Shown one piece after another: positions 29,090-39,224 of a stretch of DNA of 64,000 nt. Position 1 is the stretch's first letter. Every line of letters starts with the position of its first letter. A program made the translations under genes and the position numbers. Source of the stretch: Halomonas sp. (GTDB lineage: Bacteria > Pseudomonadota > Gammaproteobacteria > Pseudomonadales > Halomonadaceae); assembly GCF_017983445.1 (NCBI RefSeq), contig NZ_JAGOBJ010000009.1, positions 124,001 to 188,000 of the forward strand, in the 5' to 3' direction. The notes under the pieces were generated by a model, which was not told the origin of the DNA, did no database searches, and saw only the letters and a list, made by a program, of their open reading frames with translations.

Positions 29090-29137
29090 AGAAAGTAGCG
29101 TGGCAGCTTCATGAAATCGCGCAAGATAACGGTATAA

Positions 29138-29965
29138 TTATTTTTCATATAGCTGGCAGCTGGGACATCTATACAGGCGCCGAGAGCCGACCATCGTACG
29201 CTCAATAACATCGCCACAGCGATGACACGAGAGCCCAGCACGATCAAATACAGCAAACCGCCACTGGCGACGCGATTCACCTGAAGCAACCGCCTGTTCA
29301 ATCCACACTTCAGTATTAGTCACCCCGGCTAGCTGGTAAGCCTGGCGGGTAATATCCACGATCAACTCTGCCAACTGCATTTGCTGGGCGTCGGTTAAAT
29401 CTGCTGGTCGGTGCTTGGGGTGGAGTTGCGCAAAAAACAGAATTTCCGAACGCAGATAGTTACCTAACCCTGCCACCAGACCTTGATCCAACAGTAACGA
29501 CCCAAGGCTACGCCGATAGAATTGCTTCATGGTTAAACGCGCCAGCACATGTTCGGGCGTTACCTGCTGGCTTAAAAGATCCGGCCCCAAACGTGCCAGA
29601 AAAGGATGTGTTTCCAGCTCGCTTTCCTGCCACAGGGAAATATCCGATGCACTATACAGACTGGCCACCCTGCCCTGAGTTTCCAAACGTGCCCTTAGAG
29701 AACGCTTGGTGGCTGGTGGCTCGTCGACGCGATGAAGTTTCCATACTCCATATAGCTGATTATGGGAATACAGCACCTGCTGATTGGCAAATCGGATCAG
29801 CATGGCTTTGCCGCGTGTCTCAATAGCAGTCACTTGAGTACCGATCAACGAATCAGCCTGCTTGGCGAGTTCGGGAAAGGCAAACCAGGCATCATCGAGC
29901 ACCCGGCCGCCAATCTGCTTTTCAATCCGGTCGGCTGCCCGACGTATTTCCGGTCCTTCCGGCAT
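29138..29965 (-). CDS. nei: Endonuclease VIII (Nei) DNA glycosylase
   Basis: A 275-aa Fpg/Nei-family base-excision repair enzyme that removes oxidised pyrimidines. It has the N-terminal MPEGPEIRRAAD (Pro2 nucleophile, Glu3), ETRGKAMLIRF with the beta-clamp Lys, the H2TH region LLDQGLVAGLGNYLRSEILF, and a C-terminal C-x2-C...C-x2-C zinc finger (CHRCG ... CPSC). ETRGKAMLIRF fits Nei rather than Fpg. The gene starts 4 bp after the uvrB stop, so both DNA-repair genes form a unit. Confidence 0.93.
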   Translation of the reverse strand: MPEGPEIRRAADRIEKQIGGRVLDDAWFAFPELAKQADSLIGTQVTAIETRGKAMLIRFANQQVLYSHNQLYGVWKLHRVDEPPATKRSLRARLETQGRVASLYSASDISLWQESELETHPFLARLGPDLLSQQVTPEHVLARLTMKQFYRRSLGSLLLDQGLVAGLGNYLRSEILFFAQLHPKHRPADLTDAQQMQLAELIVDITRQAYQLAGVTNTEVWIEQAVASGESRRQWRFAVFDRAGLSCHRCGDVIERTMVGSRRLYRCPSCQLYEK

Positions 29966-29968
29966 AAC

Positions 29969-31993
29969 CTACCCTAGCGCCAGCTGTTTTTCTTTCATTT
30001 GATGCACCTGGTCGCGCAGGCGAGCCGCTTCTTCGAACTCGAGATTCTGGGCAGCTTCGAACATGGCATCTTCCAGCTTGCTAATCGCAGCTAACAAATC
30101 ATGCGGCCCCATATTGGCAATATCATACTGACCTACGCCCTCAGCCACTTTGCGCTCAGCGCCACGTTTACGGCTGTTCTTTTTACCTGGCGTTTGCGCT
30201 GCTTCGAGTATATCCGCCACGGAGCGAGTAACGGTTGTTGGCGTAATGCCGTGCTTTTCATTATGCGCTTTCTGCTTGGCTCGACGGCTCTCGGTTACAT
30301 CGATGGCCTTGCGCATTGAATCGGTAATGCGATCCCCGTACAAAATAGCCTTGCCGTGAGCATTACGCGCAGCCCGGCCTATCGTCTGAATCAGTGAGCG
30401 TTCAGCACGTAAAAAGCCTTCTTTATCCGCATCAAGAATGGCGACCAGCGACACCTCGGGAATATCCAGCCCTTCACGAAGCAGGTTGATCCCCACCAGC
30501 ACATCGAATTTGCCCAAGCGGAGATCGCGAATAATTTCCACGCGCTCGACTGTATCGATATCAGAGTGCAGATAACGGACACGCACCCCGTGTTCGTCAA
30601 AATACTCTGTTAAATCCTCGGCCATACGCTTGGTCAACGTAGTTACCAGTACGCGCTCACCTACCGCGGTACGTAATCCGATCTCGGAGAGCAGATCATC
30701 CACCTGAGTGCTGGCGGGGCGCACTTCGATTTCAGGGTCCAGAAGCCCTGTAGGGCGCACTACCTGCTCGACAACTTGGCTGGCATGTTCAGCCTCATAT
30801 TTACCCGGTGTCGCCGAGACAAAGATCGCCTGAGGCACAATCGACTCCCACTCCTCAAACTTCATGGGTCGGTTATCCAGCGCCGAGGGCAAACGGAAAC
30901 CGTACTCCACCAGCGTTTCTTTACGCGAACGGTCACCTTTATACATGCCACCCACTTGCGGCACGCTGACGTGAGACTCATCAATAAACAGCAGTGCATC
31001 GTCAGGCAGATAGTCAAAAAACGTAGGCGGCGGCTCGCCAGGTGCCCGGCCCGATAAATAACGCGAGTAATTTTCGATACCGTTGCAGTAACCCAGTTCA
31101 AGCATCATTTCAATATCGTAAAGCGTACGCTGTTCAAGGCGCTGTGCTTCTACAAGACGCTCGTGCTTGCGCATCCAGTCAAGGCGCTCTTTCAACTCAG
31201 CTTTAATTGAATCGATCGCGCCCAGGATGGTCTCGCGAGGGGTAACATAGTGCGATTTAGGATAAATCGTCATACGCGGTACCTGACCCCGTATATCCCC
31301 GGTTAACGGATCGAACATGCGAATAGAGTCGATCTCGTTATCAAACAGCTCAACACGCACCGCTTCTTCATCAGAATCGGCCGGAAAGATATCAATGACA
31401 TCGCCGCGTACACGGTAGGTACCGCGACGAAAATCCATATCGTTACGGGTGTACTGAAGCTCCGCCAAGCGGCGCAGGAAGGCCCGCTGATCGATCAACT
31501 CACCCCGGGTAAAGTGCAGGCGCATTTTTAAATACTGGTCGGGGTCGCCCAACCCGTAAATTGCCGAAACGGATACGACGATCAGCGCATCACGCCGCTC
31601 AAGTAACGCTTTAGTGGCCGAGAGACGCATCTGCTCAATATGATCATTGATAGAGGCGTCTTTTTCGATAAACGTATCGGATGACGGCACATAGGCCTCA
31701 GGCTGATAGTAATCGTAATAAGATACGAAATACTCAACAGCGTTATCAGGGAAGAAGGATTTAAACTCGCCGTAGAGCTGTGCCGCCAGCGTCTTATTAG
31801 GCGCCATCACGATAGTCGGGCGCTGAAGCTTTTGCACTATGTTCGCCATAGTGAACGTTTTGCCCGATCCGGTGACCCCCAGCAGCGTTTGATGGGCAAG
31901 ACCCGAGTCCAGACCACCGACCAACTCTTTGATGGCGTTTGGCTGATCACCGGCAGGCTTAAATTTCGACTGTAACCGAAACTCTTTGCTCAT
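29969..31993 (-). CDS. uvrB: UvrB, excinuclease ABC subunit B
   Basis: UvrB (674 aa) is the damage-verifying helicase-like core of nucleotide excision repair. Walker A is [10 protein letters not shown], the beta-hairpin [12 protein letters not shown], helicase motifs DESHVSVPQ and [12 protein letters not shown], and a C-terminal UVR domain (about 635-670) that binds UvrC. GGAG lies five bases before ATG 31993; ATG 31996 would be only two bases away. It lies 19 bp after osmC-like, which suggests co-transcription. No LexA box was found. Confidence 0.98.
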   Translation of the reverse strand: MSKEFRLQSKFKPAGDQPNAIKELVGGLDSGLAHQTLLGVTGSGKTFTMANIVQKLQRPTIVMAPNKTLAAQLYGEFKSFFPDNAVEYFVSYYDYYQPEAYVPSSDTFIEKDASINDHIEQMRLSATKALLERRDALIVVSVSAIYGLGDPDQYLKMRLHFTRGELIDQRAFLRRLAELQYTRNDMDFRRGTYRVRGDVIDIFPADSDEEAVRVELFDNEIDSIRMFDPLTGDIRGQVPRMTIYPKSHYVTPRETILGAIDSIKAELKERLDWMRKHERLVEAQRLEQRTLYDIEMMLELGYCNGIENYSRYLSGRAPGEPPPTFFDYLPDDALLFIDESHVSVPQVGGMYKGDRSRKETLVEYGFRLPSALDNRPMKFEEWESIVPQAIFVSATPGKYEAEHASQVVEQVVRPTGLLDPEIEVRPASTQVDDLLSEIGLRTAVGERVLVTTLTKRMAEDLTEYFDEHGVRVRYLHSDIDTVERVEIIRDLRLGKFDVLVGINLLREGLDIPEVSLVAILDADKEGFLRAERSLIQTIGRAARNAHGKAILYGDRITDSMRKAIDVTESRRAKQKAHNEKHGITPTTVTRSVADILEAAQTPGKKNSRKRGAERKVAEGVGQYDIANMGPHDLLAAISKLEDAMFEAAQNLEFEEAARLRDQVHQMKEKQLALG

Positions 31994-32012
31994 CATCGCT
32001 CCTAACTGAAAA

Positions 32013-32420
32013 TTAAACCGTTTGCGTAGTGATATTAATCGTCGACTGAGTCATCAGCCGCTGGATGGGACAGCGGTGACTGATGTCCTCGAGCCTGGCG
32101 CGCTGCTCCGGGTCAGTAATGCCATGCAGGGTTAACACCACATTCAACATGTACGTGCCCTTGGCTTCCTGACTATCATCGCGCTGAACCGTTACAGTAA
32201 TTGCCGTAAGCGGCCACTGCTTACGCTTGGCATACATTTGCACCGTAATTGCCTTACAGGTCCCCAGGGCGATGTCAAAATAGTCGTGCGGGTCTGGCGC
32301 GCTGCCGTCACCACCGACCACTTCGGGAACATCGGCGTATAAGGCTTCCAGGCTATCGATTTCAACACGTTGCCGAAACGCATGGTTACGCTGGCTGATT
32401 ACCGTAATAGGCGGATGCAT
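32013..32420 (-). CDS. OsmC/Ohr-family protein
   Basis: A 135-aa member of the OsmC family of peroxide-reducing proteins. It has the two redox cysteines expected: Cys in [18 protein letters not shown] and Cys in [12 protein letters not shown], as well as the small-beta-strand N-terminus and Glu/Arg positions. Closest in feel to YhfA-like OsmC proteins. Its ATG overlaps the stop of the upstream HMA-like gene by one base (TGATG). The peroxidase role is likely but not proven. Confidence 0.88.
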   Translation of the reverse strand: MHPPITVISQRNHAFRQRVEIDSLEALYADVPEVVGGDGSAPDPHDYFDIALGTCKAITVQMYAKRKQWPLTAITVTVQRDDSQEAKGTYMLNVVLTLHGITDPEQRARLEDISHRCPIQRLMTQSTINITTQTV

Positions 32421-32617
32421 CAGGATACTTTCACTCCTAGTTTCAACTTTTCGACGGCGTTGATTAGCGCCTCACGTTTAACGCGACCCTCTACGTCTGC
32501 CCCATGGCGACCGACTTCTGCACTATCTACCCCATCCAACATCATCAACGCCGTGGTAATCTTGTTGACCTGATCAGCATTTTTTACGCCTTGAAAAGTT
32601 AATGATTGCTGTGCCAT
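32420..32617 (-). CDS. Small HMA-fold-like protein without metal-binding cysteines
   Basis: A 65-aa protein with the beta-alpha-beta-beta-alpha-beta pattern of heavy-metal-associated domains: FQGVKN..., then ITTALMMLDGVDSAEV and REALINAVEKLKLGVKV. The MxCxxC metal site is replaced by KNADQV, and there is no cysteine at all, so it cannot bind Cu/Zn by that site. It is coupled to the OsmC-like gene by a one-base overlap. The fold assignment is by pattern and moderately sure. Confidence 0.65.
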   Translation of the reverse strand: MAQQSLTFQGVKNADQVNKITTALMMLDGVDSAEVGRHGADVEGRVKREALINAVEKLKLGVKVS

Positions 32618-32778
32618 GACGTTATCTTCCTCATTTATTCCTATGCAAAACTGATACAGAAGAAAGAGTCTAGCACGCTAATGACACCTTGCAATTAGCG
32701 TCTTTTGCCCACAGGTTGAGAGGCTTAGCGTCCTTACCACCCTTTTAACTATCGGCTACCCATAAACCAGGAGTTTAT

Positions 32779-33759
32779 ATGGCAACGGTTATCCCCTCCA
32801 CTACGATCACCGACAACGTGCGCCTAAGTCACCTGGCAGCACTGGATGTAAAAGGGGCAGATGCTGAAAAATTCCTTCAGGGCCAAACAAGCGCTCAGGT
32901 AAGTTTAGCCGATGGCGAGTTTGCACCACTTACCTGCTTTTGCACTCCCAAAGGAAGAATGTTGGCTAATGGGCAGCTTCTTCGCCTCAATGCTGAACAC
33001 TTCAGGCTGATACTCAGCACGTCGCTGGTTGCCTCACTTGCGGCCCATTTAAAGAAATTCGCTGCGTTTTACCGCGCCGAGCTGGTGCATGACACCGGGG
33101 TTACATTTATTGGCGCCAGCGACGGTGCAAGCTCGCTAGCAACCTTTCTGGATGTAGCGCTTCCCGAAAAACCCTTTGCCCAGAGTGTCAACAACCTCAC
33201 TAACGTTATTCGTGTGCCTGGGGAAATGCCTCGCTGGTTATTTTGTGTACCGGATGTGTCTTCTTTATCAGACGCCTCTTCTTTAGGTGTGGTCGATGAT
33301 GAAGCACAAAATGCTGCCTGGCAGCTTGAAGATATTCGCAGTGGTATTGCATGGCTGACAGAGGCACAACAGGATCGCTTTTTACCCCAAATGCTGAACT
33401 GGGAAGCGCTAGGTGGTGTGAGTTTCAAGAAAGGCTGTTATACCGGACAGGAAGTGGTTGCCCGCGCGCACTTTCGTGGACAAGTTAAGAAACGCTTAGT
33501 TCACGCCGAGCTCAAAGCAGCCGTATTGCCAGACGTCGGCGCCAGCATTAACAATGCGTCAGATAAAGCCATGGGCGAAGTGGTGATAAGCGTTAGAAAA
33601 GATAACGACAGCGTAGAACTGCTCGCCGTTATGAATACCAAGGCCATTGAAGAAGCGATGCCGCTTTATTGGGAAGGCAACACCGTTACCCTGCTGCCTT
33701 TGCCTTACCCCATTGAGCGCCTTGACCCTGAACACCAAGCAGCGGCAATCAAGAGCTGA
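32779..33759 (+). CDS. ygfZ: YgfZ, folate-binding iron-sulfur-cluster protein
   Basis: A 326-aa GcvT-related protein that acts in the synthesis or repair of certain Fe-S clusters, in a folate-dependent way. The diagnostic signature KGCYTGQEVVARAHFRG, with its essential Cys, is present at about residues 220-236, as is the N-terminal LQGQTSAQV and FCTPKGRMLANGQL. AGGAG precedes the ATG. It is divergent from the HMA-like gene and convergent with the TatD-type gene, 7 bp apart. Confidence 0.95.
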   Translation: MATVIPSTTITDNVRLSHLAALDVKGADAEKFLQGQTSAQVSLADGEFAPLTCFCTPKGRMLANGQLLRLNAEHFRLILSTSLVASLAAHLKKFAAFYRAELVHDTGVTFIGASDGASSLATFLDVALPEKPFAQSVNNLTNVIRVPGEMPRWLFCVPDVSSLSDASSLGVVDDEAQNAAWQLEDIRSGIAWLTEAQQDRFLPQMLNWEALGGVSFKKGCYTGQEVVARAHFRGQVKKRLVHAELKAAVLPDVGASINNASDKAMGEVVISVRKDNDSVELLAVMNTKAIEEAMPLYWEGNTVTLLPLPYPIERLDPEHQAAAIKS

Positions 33760-33766
33760 GACAATA

Positions 33767-34540
33767 TCAGTCGATAGCGAGTCTAAACAAGCGGGCGGCA
33801 TTTGCAGTACTGCATGCCGCTACTTCCTGCTCTGTCTGGCTACGCAGACCTGACACGATGCGACATACCTGAGCAACGCGCTTGGGTTCATTACGCTCGC
33901 CCTGATGGCCACTTAACGGCATATCGGGGCTATCTGTTTCTAACACAAAACCATCATCGGGTAGTGCAGCAACCATCCTCTTTAACCGCTGGGCGCGCGC
34001 ATAGGTAACCGCACCGCCCAGGCCTAACACAAACCCCAAGTCTAAAAACTTACGGGCCTGTTCGATAGAGCCTGAAAAGGCATGAATAAGCCCTGCCTGG
34101 GGAAGCTTCAGCTCGCGCAAACGCTTGCCCACTTTATCATTCGCCTGCACGCAGTGGATTACTACGGGAAGCTTATACCGCTTGGCCAGATGCAGCTGAT
34201 CATCAAACAGATCCCACTGTTTCTCCCAGGTATCTTTAAAGCGCGCATCAATGCCACATTCCCCGATCGCCGACACCCATGGGTTTGAATTTAGCATTCG
34301 CTCCAACTCACGTACATCATCTCGGCGATGCTGCTTCATAAAATAGGGATGCAGGCCCAGACATATACTGACATCGTTGCGCTTGCCCAACACCAATACA
34401 TTCGACCAGCATTGCCGCGTAGTACCTGGAACAATAAAGTGTGTAACGCCAGCCGTCTGGGCTGCTGAAAAGACCGCATCACGATCTTTATCAAAGACAC
34501 TGAAATCCAGGTGGCAGTGGGCATCAATAAGCATTGCCAA
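33767..34540 (-). CDS. TatD-family metal-dependent hydrolase (YjjV-like)
   Basis: A 257-aa TIM-barrel metallohydrolase of the TatD DNase family. Metal ligands are visible in IDAHCHLDF (residues about 6-14), IGECGID, VVIHCVQAN and the strand 7/8 segments GLIHAFSGS and VLETDSPDMPL. YjjV is the nearest named E. coli relative, with 3'-5' exonuclease activity reported for the wider family. It is probably expressed separately from prfC (about 70 bp downstream of its stop). Confidence 0.92.
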   Translation of the reverse strand: MAMLIDAHCHLDFSVFDKDRDAVFSAAQTAGVTHFIVPGTTRQCWSNVLVLGKRNDVSICLGLHPYFMKQHRRDDVRELERMLNSNPWVSAIGECGIDARFKDTWEKQWDLFDDQLHLAKRYKLPVVIHCVQANDKVGKRLRELKLPQAGLIHAFSGSIEQARKFLDLGFVLGLGGAVTYARAQRLKRMVAALPDDGFVLETDSPDMPLSGHQGERNEPKRVAQVCRIVSGLRSQTEQEVAACSTANAARLFRLAID

Positions 34541-34612
34541 CGACTCCCCCTTGTGTAGAGAGCGAGCCCTTCCGTGGGCTTGCCGATATCAGATTACTTT
34601 AGTGCCGCCGGT

Positions 34613-36202
34613 TCAATGCTCGCGAGTAGGTTGGAAGCGAATATCCGGCCAACGCTCTTGAGTCATCTGTAAATTAACCCGGGTAGGCGCGATGTAGGTT
34701 AAATAGCCACCGCCATCAATGGCCAGATTAGCGCTGGCCTTACGCTTAAACTCTTCCAGCATTTTGGCATCTTCACAATATATCCATCGCGCCGTTTGCA
34801 CATTAACACCTTCGTACAAACAGTCGACCTTGTACTCTTCCTTCAGCCGGTGGGCGACCACATCAAACTGGAGGGTACCCACTGCGCCAAGAATCAGGTC
34901 ATTGTTGTCCATGGGCATGAACACCTGTGTGGCGCCCTCTTCCGAGAGCTGCTGCAGACCTTTTTGAAGAGCCTTCATCTTCAAAGGATCTTTCAGGCGC
35001 ACACGCTTGAAAAGCTCAGGGGCAAAATGAGGAATACCGGTGAAGCGCATATCCTCACCTACTGTAAAGGTATCGCCAATTTGAATAGTGCCGTGGTTAT
35101 GCAAACCAATAATATCGCCGGGCCAGGCTTCCTCGACATGCGAACGGTCAGATGCCATAAACGTCAACGCATCGGCAATCTTGACGTCCTTGCCGATCCG
35201 CACGTGACGCATCTTCATGTTTTTCTCGTACTTGCCGGAGCAAACACGTAAGAAAGCGATGCGGTCACGGTGGTTGGGGTCCATGTTGGCCTGTATTTTA
35301 AATACAAACCCGGTAAAGCGTTCGTCCTGCGCACTTACTTCACGTAAGTCGGTTTCATGCGGCTGGGGAGCAGGCGCATACTCTACAAAGCCATCCAGCA
35401 TTTCACGTACGCCAAAGTTACCCATGGCGGTACCAAAGTAGACCGGCGTGAGTTCGCCGCGGCGGTAAGCTTCAAGATCAAACTCGTGTGAAGCGCCACG
35501 CACCAGTTCCACTTCCATACGCAGCTCTTCTGCCTGCTCTTCACCAAGTACAGCATCGACCTCAGGATTATTTAACCCCTCAATCCGCTTATCTTCGGGA
35601 ATGCGGCTACCCTGGCCTTGCGTATAGAGGTGGATGACATCGTTATACAGATGATACACACCTTTAAAATGACGTCCCATGCCCACTGGCCATGTCATCG
35701 GTGCACACTGGATATTTAGAACAGTCTCGACTTCATCCATGACCTCGATAGGGTCACGAATATCACGGTCCATCTTGTTGATAAAGGTAAGGATGGGCGT
35801 GGTACGAAGGCGGCATACTTCCATCAACTTAACGGTTCGGTCTTCGACGCCCTTGGCACCGTCAATCACCATTAAAGCGGAGTCAACGGCCGTCAGAGTC
35901 CGATAGGTATCTTCAGAGAAGTCTTCATGCCCAGGCGTATCAAGCAAGTTGACGATACGTCCACCGTAGGGAAACTGCATAACGGAAGTCGTTACCGAGA
36001 TACCCCGCTCCTGCTCCATCTTCATCCAATCAGAAGTAGCATGACGGTCATTGCGCTTACTTTTTACCGAGCCTGCCAACTGGATGGCATTACCAAACAG
36101 CAGCATTTTTTCGGTAATCGTTGTCTTACCCGCATCCGGGTGCGAAATGATTGCAAAGGTGCGTCTAAGCCCCGCCTCATAGGCTAACTGGGTATCTTTC
36201 AT
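34613..36202 (-). CDS. prfC: PrfC, peptide chain release factor 3
   Basis: RF3 is the GTPase that recycles RF1/RF2 from ribosomes. The 529-aa protein has G1 [10 protein letters not shown]2/G3 [12 protein letters not shown] and [14 protein letters not shown]4 NKMDRD, and the translation-factor beta barrel. ATG 36202 with GAGG five bases upstream gives the usual start ([18 protein letters not shown]); the TTG extension to 36229 is rejected. The length is the same as E. coli RF3 (529 aa). Confidence 0.98.
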   Translation of the reverse strand: MKDTQLAYEAGLRRTFAIISHPDAGKTTITEKMLLFGNAIQLAGSVKSKRNDRHATSDWMKMEQERGISVTTSVMQFPYGGRIVNLLDTPGHEDFSEDTYRTLTAVDSALMVIDGAKGVEDRTVKLMEVCRLRTTPILTFINKMDRDIRDPIEVMDEVETVLNIQCAPMTWPVGMGRHFKGVYHLYNDVIHLYTQGQGSRIPEDKRIEGLNNPEVDAVLGEEQAEELRMEVELVRGASHEFDLEAYRRGELTPVYFGTAMGNFGVREMLDGFVEYAPAPQPHETDLREVSAQDERFTGFVFKIQANMDPNHRDRIAFLRVCSGKYEKNMKMRHVRIGKDVKIADALTFMASDRSHVEEAWPGDIIGLHNHGTIQIGDTFTVGEDMRFTGIPHFAPELFKRVRLKDPLKMKALQKGLQQLSEEGATQVFMPMDNNDLILGAVGTLQFDVVAHRLKEEYKVDCLYEGVNVQTARWIYCEDAKMLEEFKRKASANLAIDGGGYLTYIAPTRVNLQMTQERWPDIRFQPTREH

Positions 36203-36370
36203 CTTGCCTCTATAGAAATTTGTACTCAACAGGGTACTTAGGCTTCGTACTGAAGCTCCAAGTAACTCGAACTGAGGTTTGTATAATTGGGCGAGATTGT
36301 ACCGTTAGGAGGGGGCAGGTGCCATGTTCATCATAAGGAAGTGTTAGTGCAGAAACCAAACAGTGCAGTT

Positions 36371-36392
36371 ATGCCCCGCTTAAGCGGGGCAT
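36371..36392 (-). terminator. Palindromic hairpin after the acidic repeat protein
   Basis: ATGCCCCGCTTAAGCGGGGCAT is a 22-bp perfect palindrome 10 bp after the stop of the secreted repeat protein. The T-tract is missing, so termination efficiency is uncertain. Confidence 0.6.
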
Positions 36393-36402
36393 AATAGGGC
36401 AA

Positions 36403-36915
36403 TTACTCGACAACGGGGCCTTCTTCTTCACCACCGCCTTCTTCCCACTCTTCTTTATTACCTGTAGGAGCGGCTGTACCACGCGGCTCGCTGTTGATCG
36501 CTTCATGACCAACTGCATTACTATGTGTCTGGTTTTGAGTATCGGTCTCAACAACCGGGCCTTCATCTTCACCGCCACCTTCTTGCCACTCTTCTTTATT
36601 GCCGGCAGGAGCGGCTAAACCACGTGGTTCGCTATTGATAGCTGCATGGCCTGTTGTATGACTGCGCTCATGATCTTCGACATCAATAACCGGTCCTTCT
36701 CCTTCACCACCGCCTTCTTCCCACTCTGCCTTATTGCCAGTAGGAGCAGCTGCGCCGCGAGGCTGATTTTTCAGTACATCTTCGTGGCCTGCTCCCTGAA
36801 CAGTATTAGTATTTGCATTGGTACTCGTATCGGTCTGAGCAAATGCAAAAGGGCTTGCAGTCAAACCTAACGCAACGCCTAAAATACTAATTTTTTTCAA
36901 CGCTTCCTTGTTCAT
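36403..36915 (-). CDS. Secreted acidic protein with three 35-46-residue repeats, unknown function
   Basis: I recognise no family. The 170-aa precursor has a clear Sec signal peptide (residues 1-26, cut after AFA) followed by a Thr/Asn-rich stretch and three repeats (about 43-88, 89-135, 136-170). Each carries the core PRGxAAPxGNKxEWxEGGG followed by ExEGPV. The mature protein is strongly acidic, lacks cysteine, and should be disordered or bind cations or water. Acidity could suit a halophile's periplasm, but this is inference. The start has GGAATCGCT-type spacing from an AAAAAGGAA ribosome-binding site. It is monocistronic between two hairpins. Confidence 0.85.
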   Translation of the reverse strand: MNKEALKKISILGVALGLTASPFAFAQTDTSTNANTNTVQGAGHEDVLKNQPRGAAAPTGNKAEWEEGGGEGEGPVIDVEDHERSHTTGHAAINSEPRGLAAPAGNKEEWQEGGGEDEGPVVETDTQNQTHSNAVGHEAINSEPRGTAAPTGNKEEWEEGGGEEEGPVVE

Positions 36916-37110
36916 AGCGATTCCTTTTTTTTAGCTATTTATGCCTGGGTAACAGGCAATAATTGAAAACCCACCTTACATATGTAGCAGTCACATCGTT
37001 TTTTGTAAAAGTTTTGTAAGACTTGGATTTCTAATTAACTGGCACTTACAAGAACGAGATTAACGTCCAGCCGAGCTTATCTGGGGCAAGACATGCTAGA
37101 TAAAAATATA

Positions 37111-37138
37111 AAAAAACGCCGAACTAGTCGGCGTTTTA
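37111..37138 (-). terminator. Intrinsic terminator after the YjfB-like gene
   Basis: AACGCCGA/TCGGCGTT (8-bp stem, five-base loop) with A/T-tracts on both sides lies 36 bp after the stop of the YjfB-like gene. It can function on both strands. Confidence 0.85.
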
Positions 37139-37173
37139 AAATACCCTCAGGCAGTGATTAATCCTATACCCCA

Positions 37174-37383
37174 CTAGGCATAGGTATTGATCATGGTGCC
37201 AACATTTCCATCTTTAGCCAGGCCGGGCTCAGCACCCATATTAGCGGAAGCCATTATTTCAGTGACTTGCTGAGCCTGTACATCCAATGCCTGTTTGAAC
37301 AACTGCATTTGGGCCTGTTCAGCGGTTTGCGCCTGGTTCATATAAAGCGCCGTACTCACCGTGTTGCTTATAGAAACATCCAT
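37174..37383 (-). CDS. YjfB-family putative motility protein
   Basis: A 69-aa protein matching the small YjfB family: N-terminal MDVSISNTVSTALYMNQAQT, then a Gln/Ala-rich helix and MINTYA at the C-terminus. The family is annotated as putative motility protein, but no flagellar gene is near. Start ATG 37383; a terminator follows. It is an isolated single gene. Confidence 0.8.
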   Translation of the reverse strand: MDVSISNTVSTALYMNQAQTAEQAQMQLFKQALDVQAQQVTEIMASANMGAEPGLAKDGNVGTMINTYA

Positions 37384-37484
37384 AAACCTTACCCTTGAAA
37401 AACAAACGTTGTCTTAGACTAGCAAAGATACGGGTTAGCCACAAAGCAATCGCTATCGCCGCCCCTTATTACAACTGTTCGAAA

Positions 37485-38726
37485 TTAAAAGCGGTCCGCT
37501 CGAAATGGCGCCATATCAATTTCTGTGGGTTTGCCTTGTATCATATCGGCCAACAGCTGCCCCGTAGCAGGGCCAAGGGTAAAACCTTGATGGCCGTGAC
37601 CAAAGGCCAGCCATAACCCAGGGTGACGGGGCGCTGGGCCAATGACAGGCTTCATATCCGGCAGGCAAGGCCGCGCGCCCTTCCAGGCAGCCGTATCGCG
37701 CCGCTCATCCAGTGGAAAAATGCTCCGGGCTACTTTTTCTGCAGCGCCCAACTGCTGTTCGTCAGCCGGCGATTCCATACGATCTAGTTCAGCGCCGGTC
37801 GTCAGGCGAACCCCTGCATTCATGGGCGCTAACAGATAGCCGACTTCAGCATCCATCAGCCAGTTATTTAATTTGGCTGGCGACTTAGTGGCATAGTGCA
37901 TATGGTAACCACGCTTCACAAAAGTGGGGAAATGATAGCCAAGCCCCTTCATCCAATCACCAGCCCAAGGCCCTAAGGCGACCACGACTTCATCAGCCTC
38001 CAGCGTTTGCTCCTGAGTCACCACCCGCCAACGCTCTCCTACCTGTTCAATTTTTTGAATGTCGGCCTGAAGAATCTGCCCGCCATTTTTCGTGACGTCA
38101 TCAGCATAAGCAGCCACTAATGCGCCAGGGTCCGATACGGTCCAAGGATCCAACCAGTGAATAGCCCCTATGATATCGTTACCTAGATCAGGCTCTTTAC
38201 GTTCAATCCCTGCGCGATCCAGAACATCAAACTGAACGCCGTAAAGCGTGCGCGCCTCTTCAGCCTCTTGAATACGCTTGTCCAGGCGCGCCTGAGTACG
38301 ATAGATCTCCAGCCAGCCTTCCCGGCGTACTAGATGCTCAGCGCCTGCTGCTTCAATCATGGGGCCATGCGCTTTCAGGCATAGCTGGATCAGAGAGGCC
38401 CATTCCGGAACGATTTTTTTATATTGCCCCGATGATGAGTTATGCCAATAACTTAATAGTGGAGACGCTGCATTCAACATACCGGCTGCGCGATAGCGAA
38501 TATCTACTCGGCGATTAGGCAGCACGCTTAAAATTGTTTTCATGTCACGAGGGAACGCGTATGGGCGGACCGCCTCACGCTGAATAATACCTGCATTACC
38601 AAACGAGGTTTCCCGGCCAGGCTGACGGCGATCCACCAGCGTTACCTGATGACCACGCTGCTGCAGATGCCACGCGATACTGACACCTACCATGCCTGCA
38701 CCCAACACCACCGTTTGTCGCGTCAT
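37485..38726 (-). CDS. DadA-like FAD-dependent D-amino-acid dehydrogenase
   Basis: A 413-aa flavoprotein of the DAO/DadA family. The N-terminal GxGxxG-type motif is VVLGAGMVGVSIAWHL, the second FAD-binding segment is DRRQPGRETSFGNAG, and the C-terminal GLWLAFGHGHQGFTLGPAT closes the fold. Oxidative deamination of D-amino acids, or a related secondary amine, feeding electrons to quinone is the expected reaction, but the substrate is unknown. The neighbouring genes do not name a pathway. Confidence 0.85.
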   Translation of the reverse strand: MTRQTVVLGAGMVGVSIAWHLQQRGHQVTLVDRRQPGRETSFGNAGIIQREAVRPYAFPRDMKTILSVLPNRRVDIRYRAAGMLNAASPLLSYWHNSSSGQYKKIVPEWASLIQLCLKAHGPMIEAAGAEHLVRREGWLEIYRTQARLDKRIQEAEEARTLYGVQFDVLDRAGIERKEPDLGNDIIGAIHWLDPWTVSDPGALVAAYADDVTKNGGQILQADIQKIEQVGERWRVVTQEQTLEADEVVVALGPWAGDWMKGLGYHFPTFVKRGYHMHYATKSPAKLNNWLMDAEVGYLLAPMNAGVRLTTGAELDRMESPADEQQLGAAEKVARSIFPLDERRDTAAWKGARPCLPDMKPVIGPAPRHPGLWLAFGHGHQGFTLGPATGQLLADMIQGKPTEIDMAPFRADRF

Positions 38727-39224
38727 TTCATGCCCCTCGAAGTCGAACCCGTATTTAATATAAGCAAAGACTAGATTATTAACTATTTGAAAAATATCAC
38801 TAAACAGAAGCCTTTCATATAGTCAAAAAATCTCTTTTATCATCAAAATATAGCAATTAAATCTGTAAAAAAACCTATAAAAGATGACTTAACTACCTAG
38901 CGGCTATACGGCAGGATAAAAAGGGGTATCAGGCTTTACAACCTAGAATAGAATCGCTAAATGCGCGCGTGCATGACGCATACAAAGAAGCTACCCAAAA
39001 GTGACGGCATTGAGGATGCAGCGTTTAATATAGAAAGGATGCCGTTGAAATATAGCCATAGAAGGTCAGGCGAAAACGCTGACGACAGGTACTTCAAAAC
39101 AGCAAAAGAGATAGAGTTAAAAGCAGCGTATAGCTAAAAGCAGAAACACAAAAAGCCACAATCAAGTGGATAGAAGTTTAAACAAATAAGAAAATAATGA
39201 GTAAGGGATAACAAGAGAGGTTAA
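38727..39224. other. About 500-bp AT-rich intergenic region without a recognised gene
   Basis: I see no coding region of credible length, no tRNA and no insertion-sequence end. A 7-bp inverted repeat ACGGCAT/ATGCCGT (39004-39010 and 39039-39045) encloses 28 bases. A weak terminator-like hairpin lies at 39150-39169. Base composition is AT-rich compared with the flanks, so it could be a remnant or could hold a small RNA. Confidence 0.5.
39150..39169 (-). terminator. Weak possible terminator of the tRNA cluster
   Basis: CCAC/GTGG with a six-base loop is followed on the minus strand by CTTTTTG. It is 56 bp beyond the last tRNA-His. The four-base stem is short, so it is only a candidate. Confidence 0.35.

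Noticed and set aside
29053-29301. 82-aa minus frame between nei and fumarase
   Set aside because: It overlaps the nei 3' end in another frame and has no similarity or ribosome-binding site.
39004-39045. Transposon end from the inverted repeat
   Set aside because: The repeat is only 7 bp, without a transposase or target duplication nearby.
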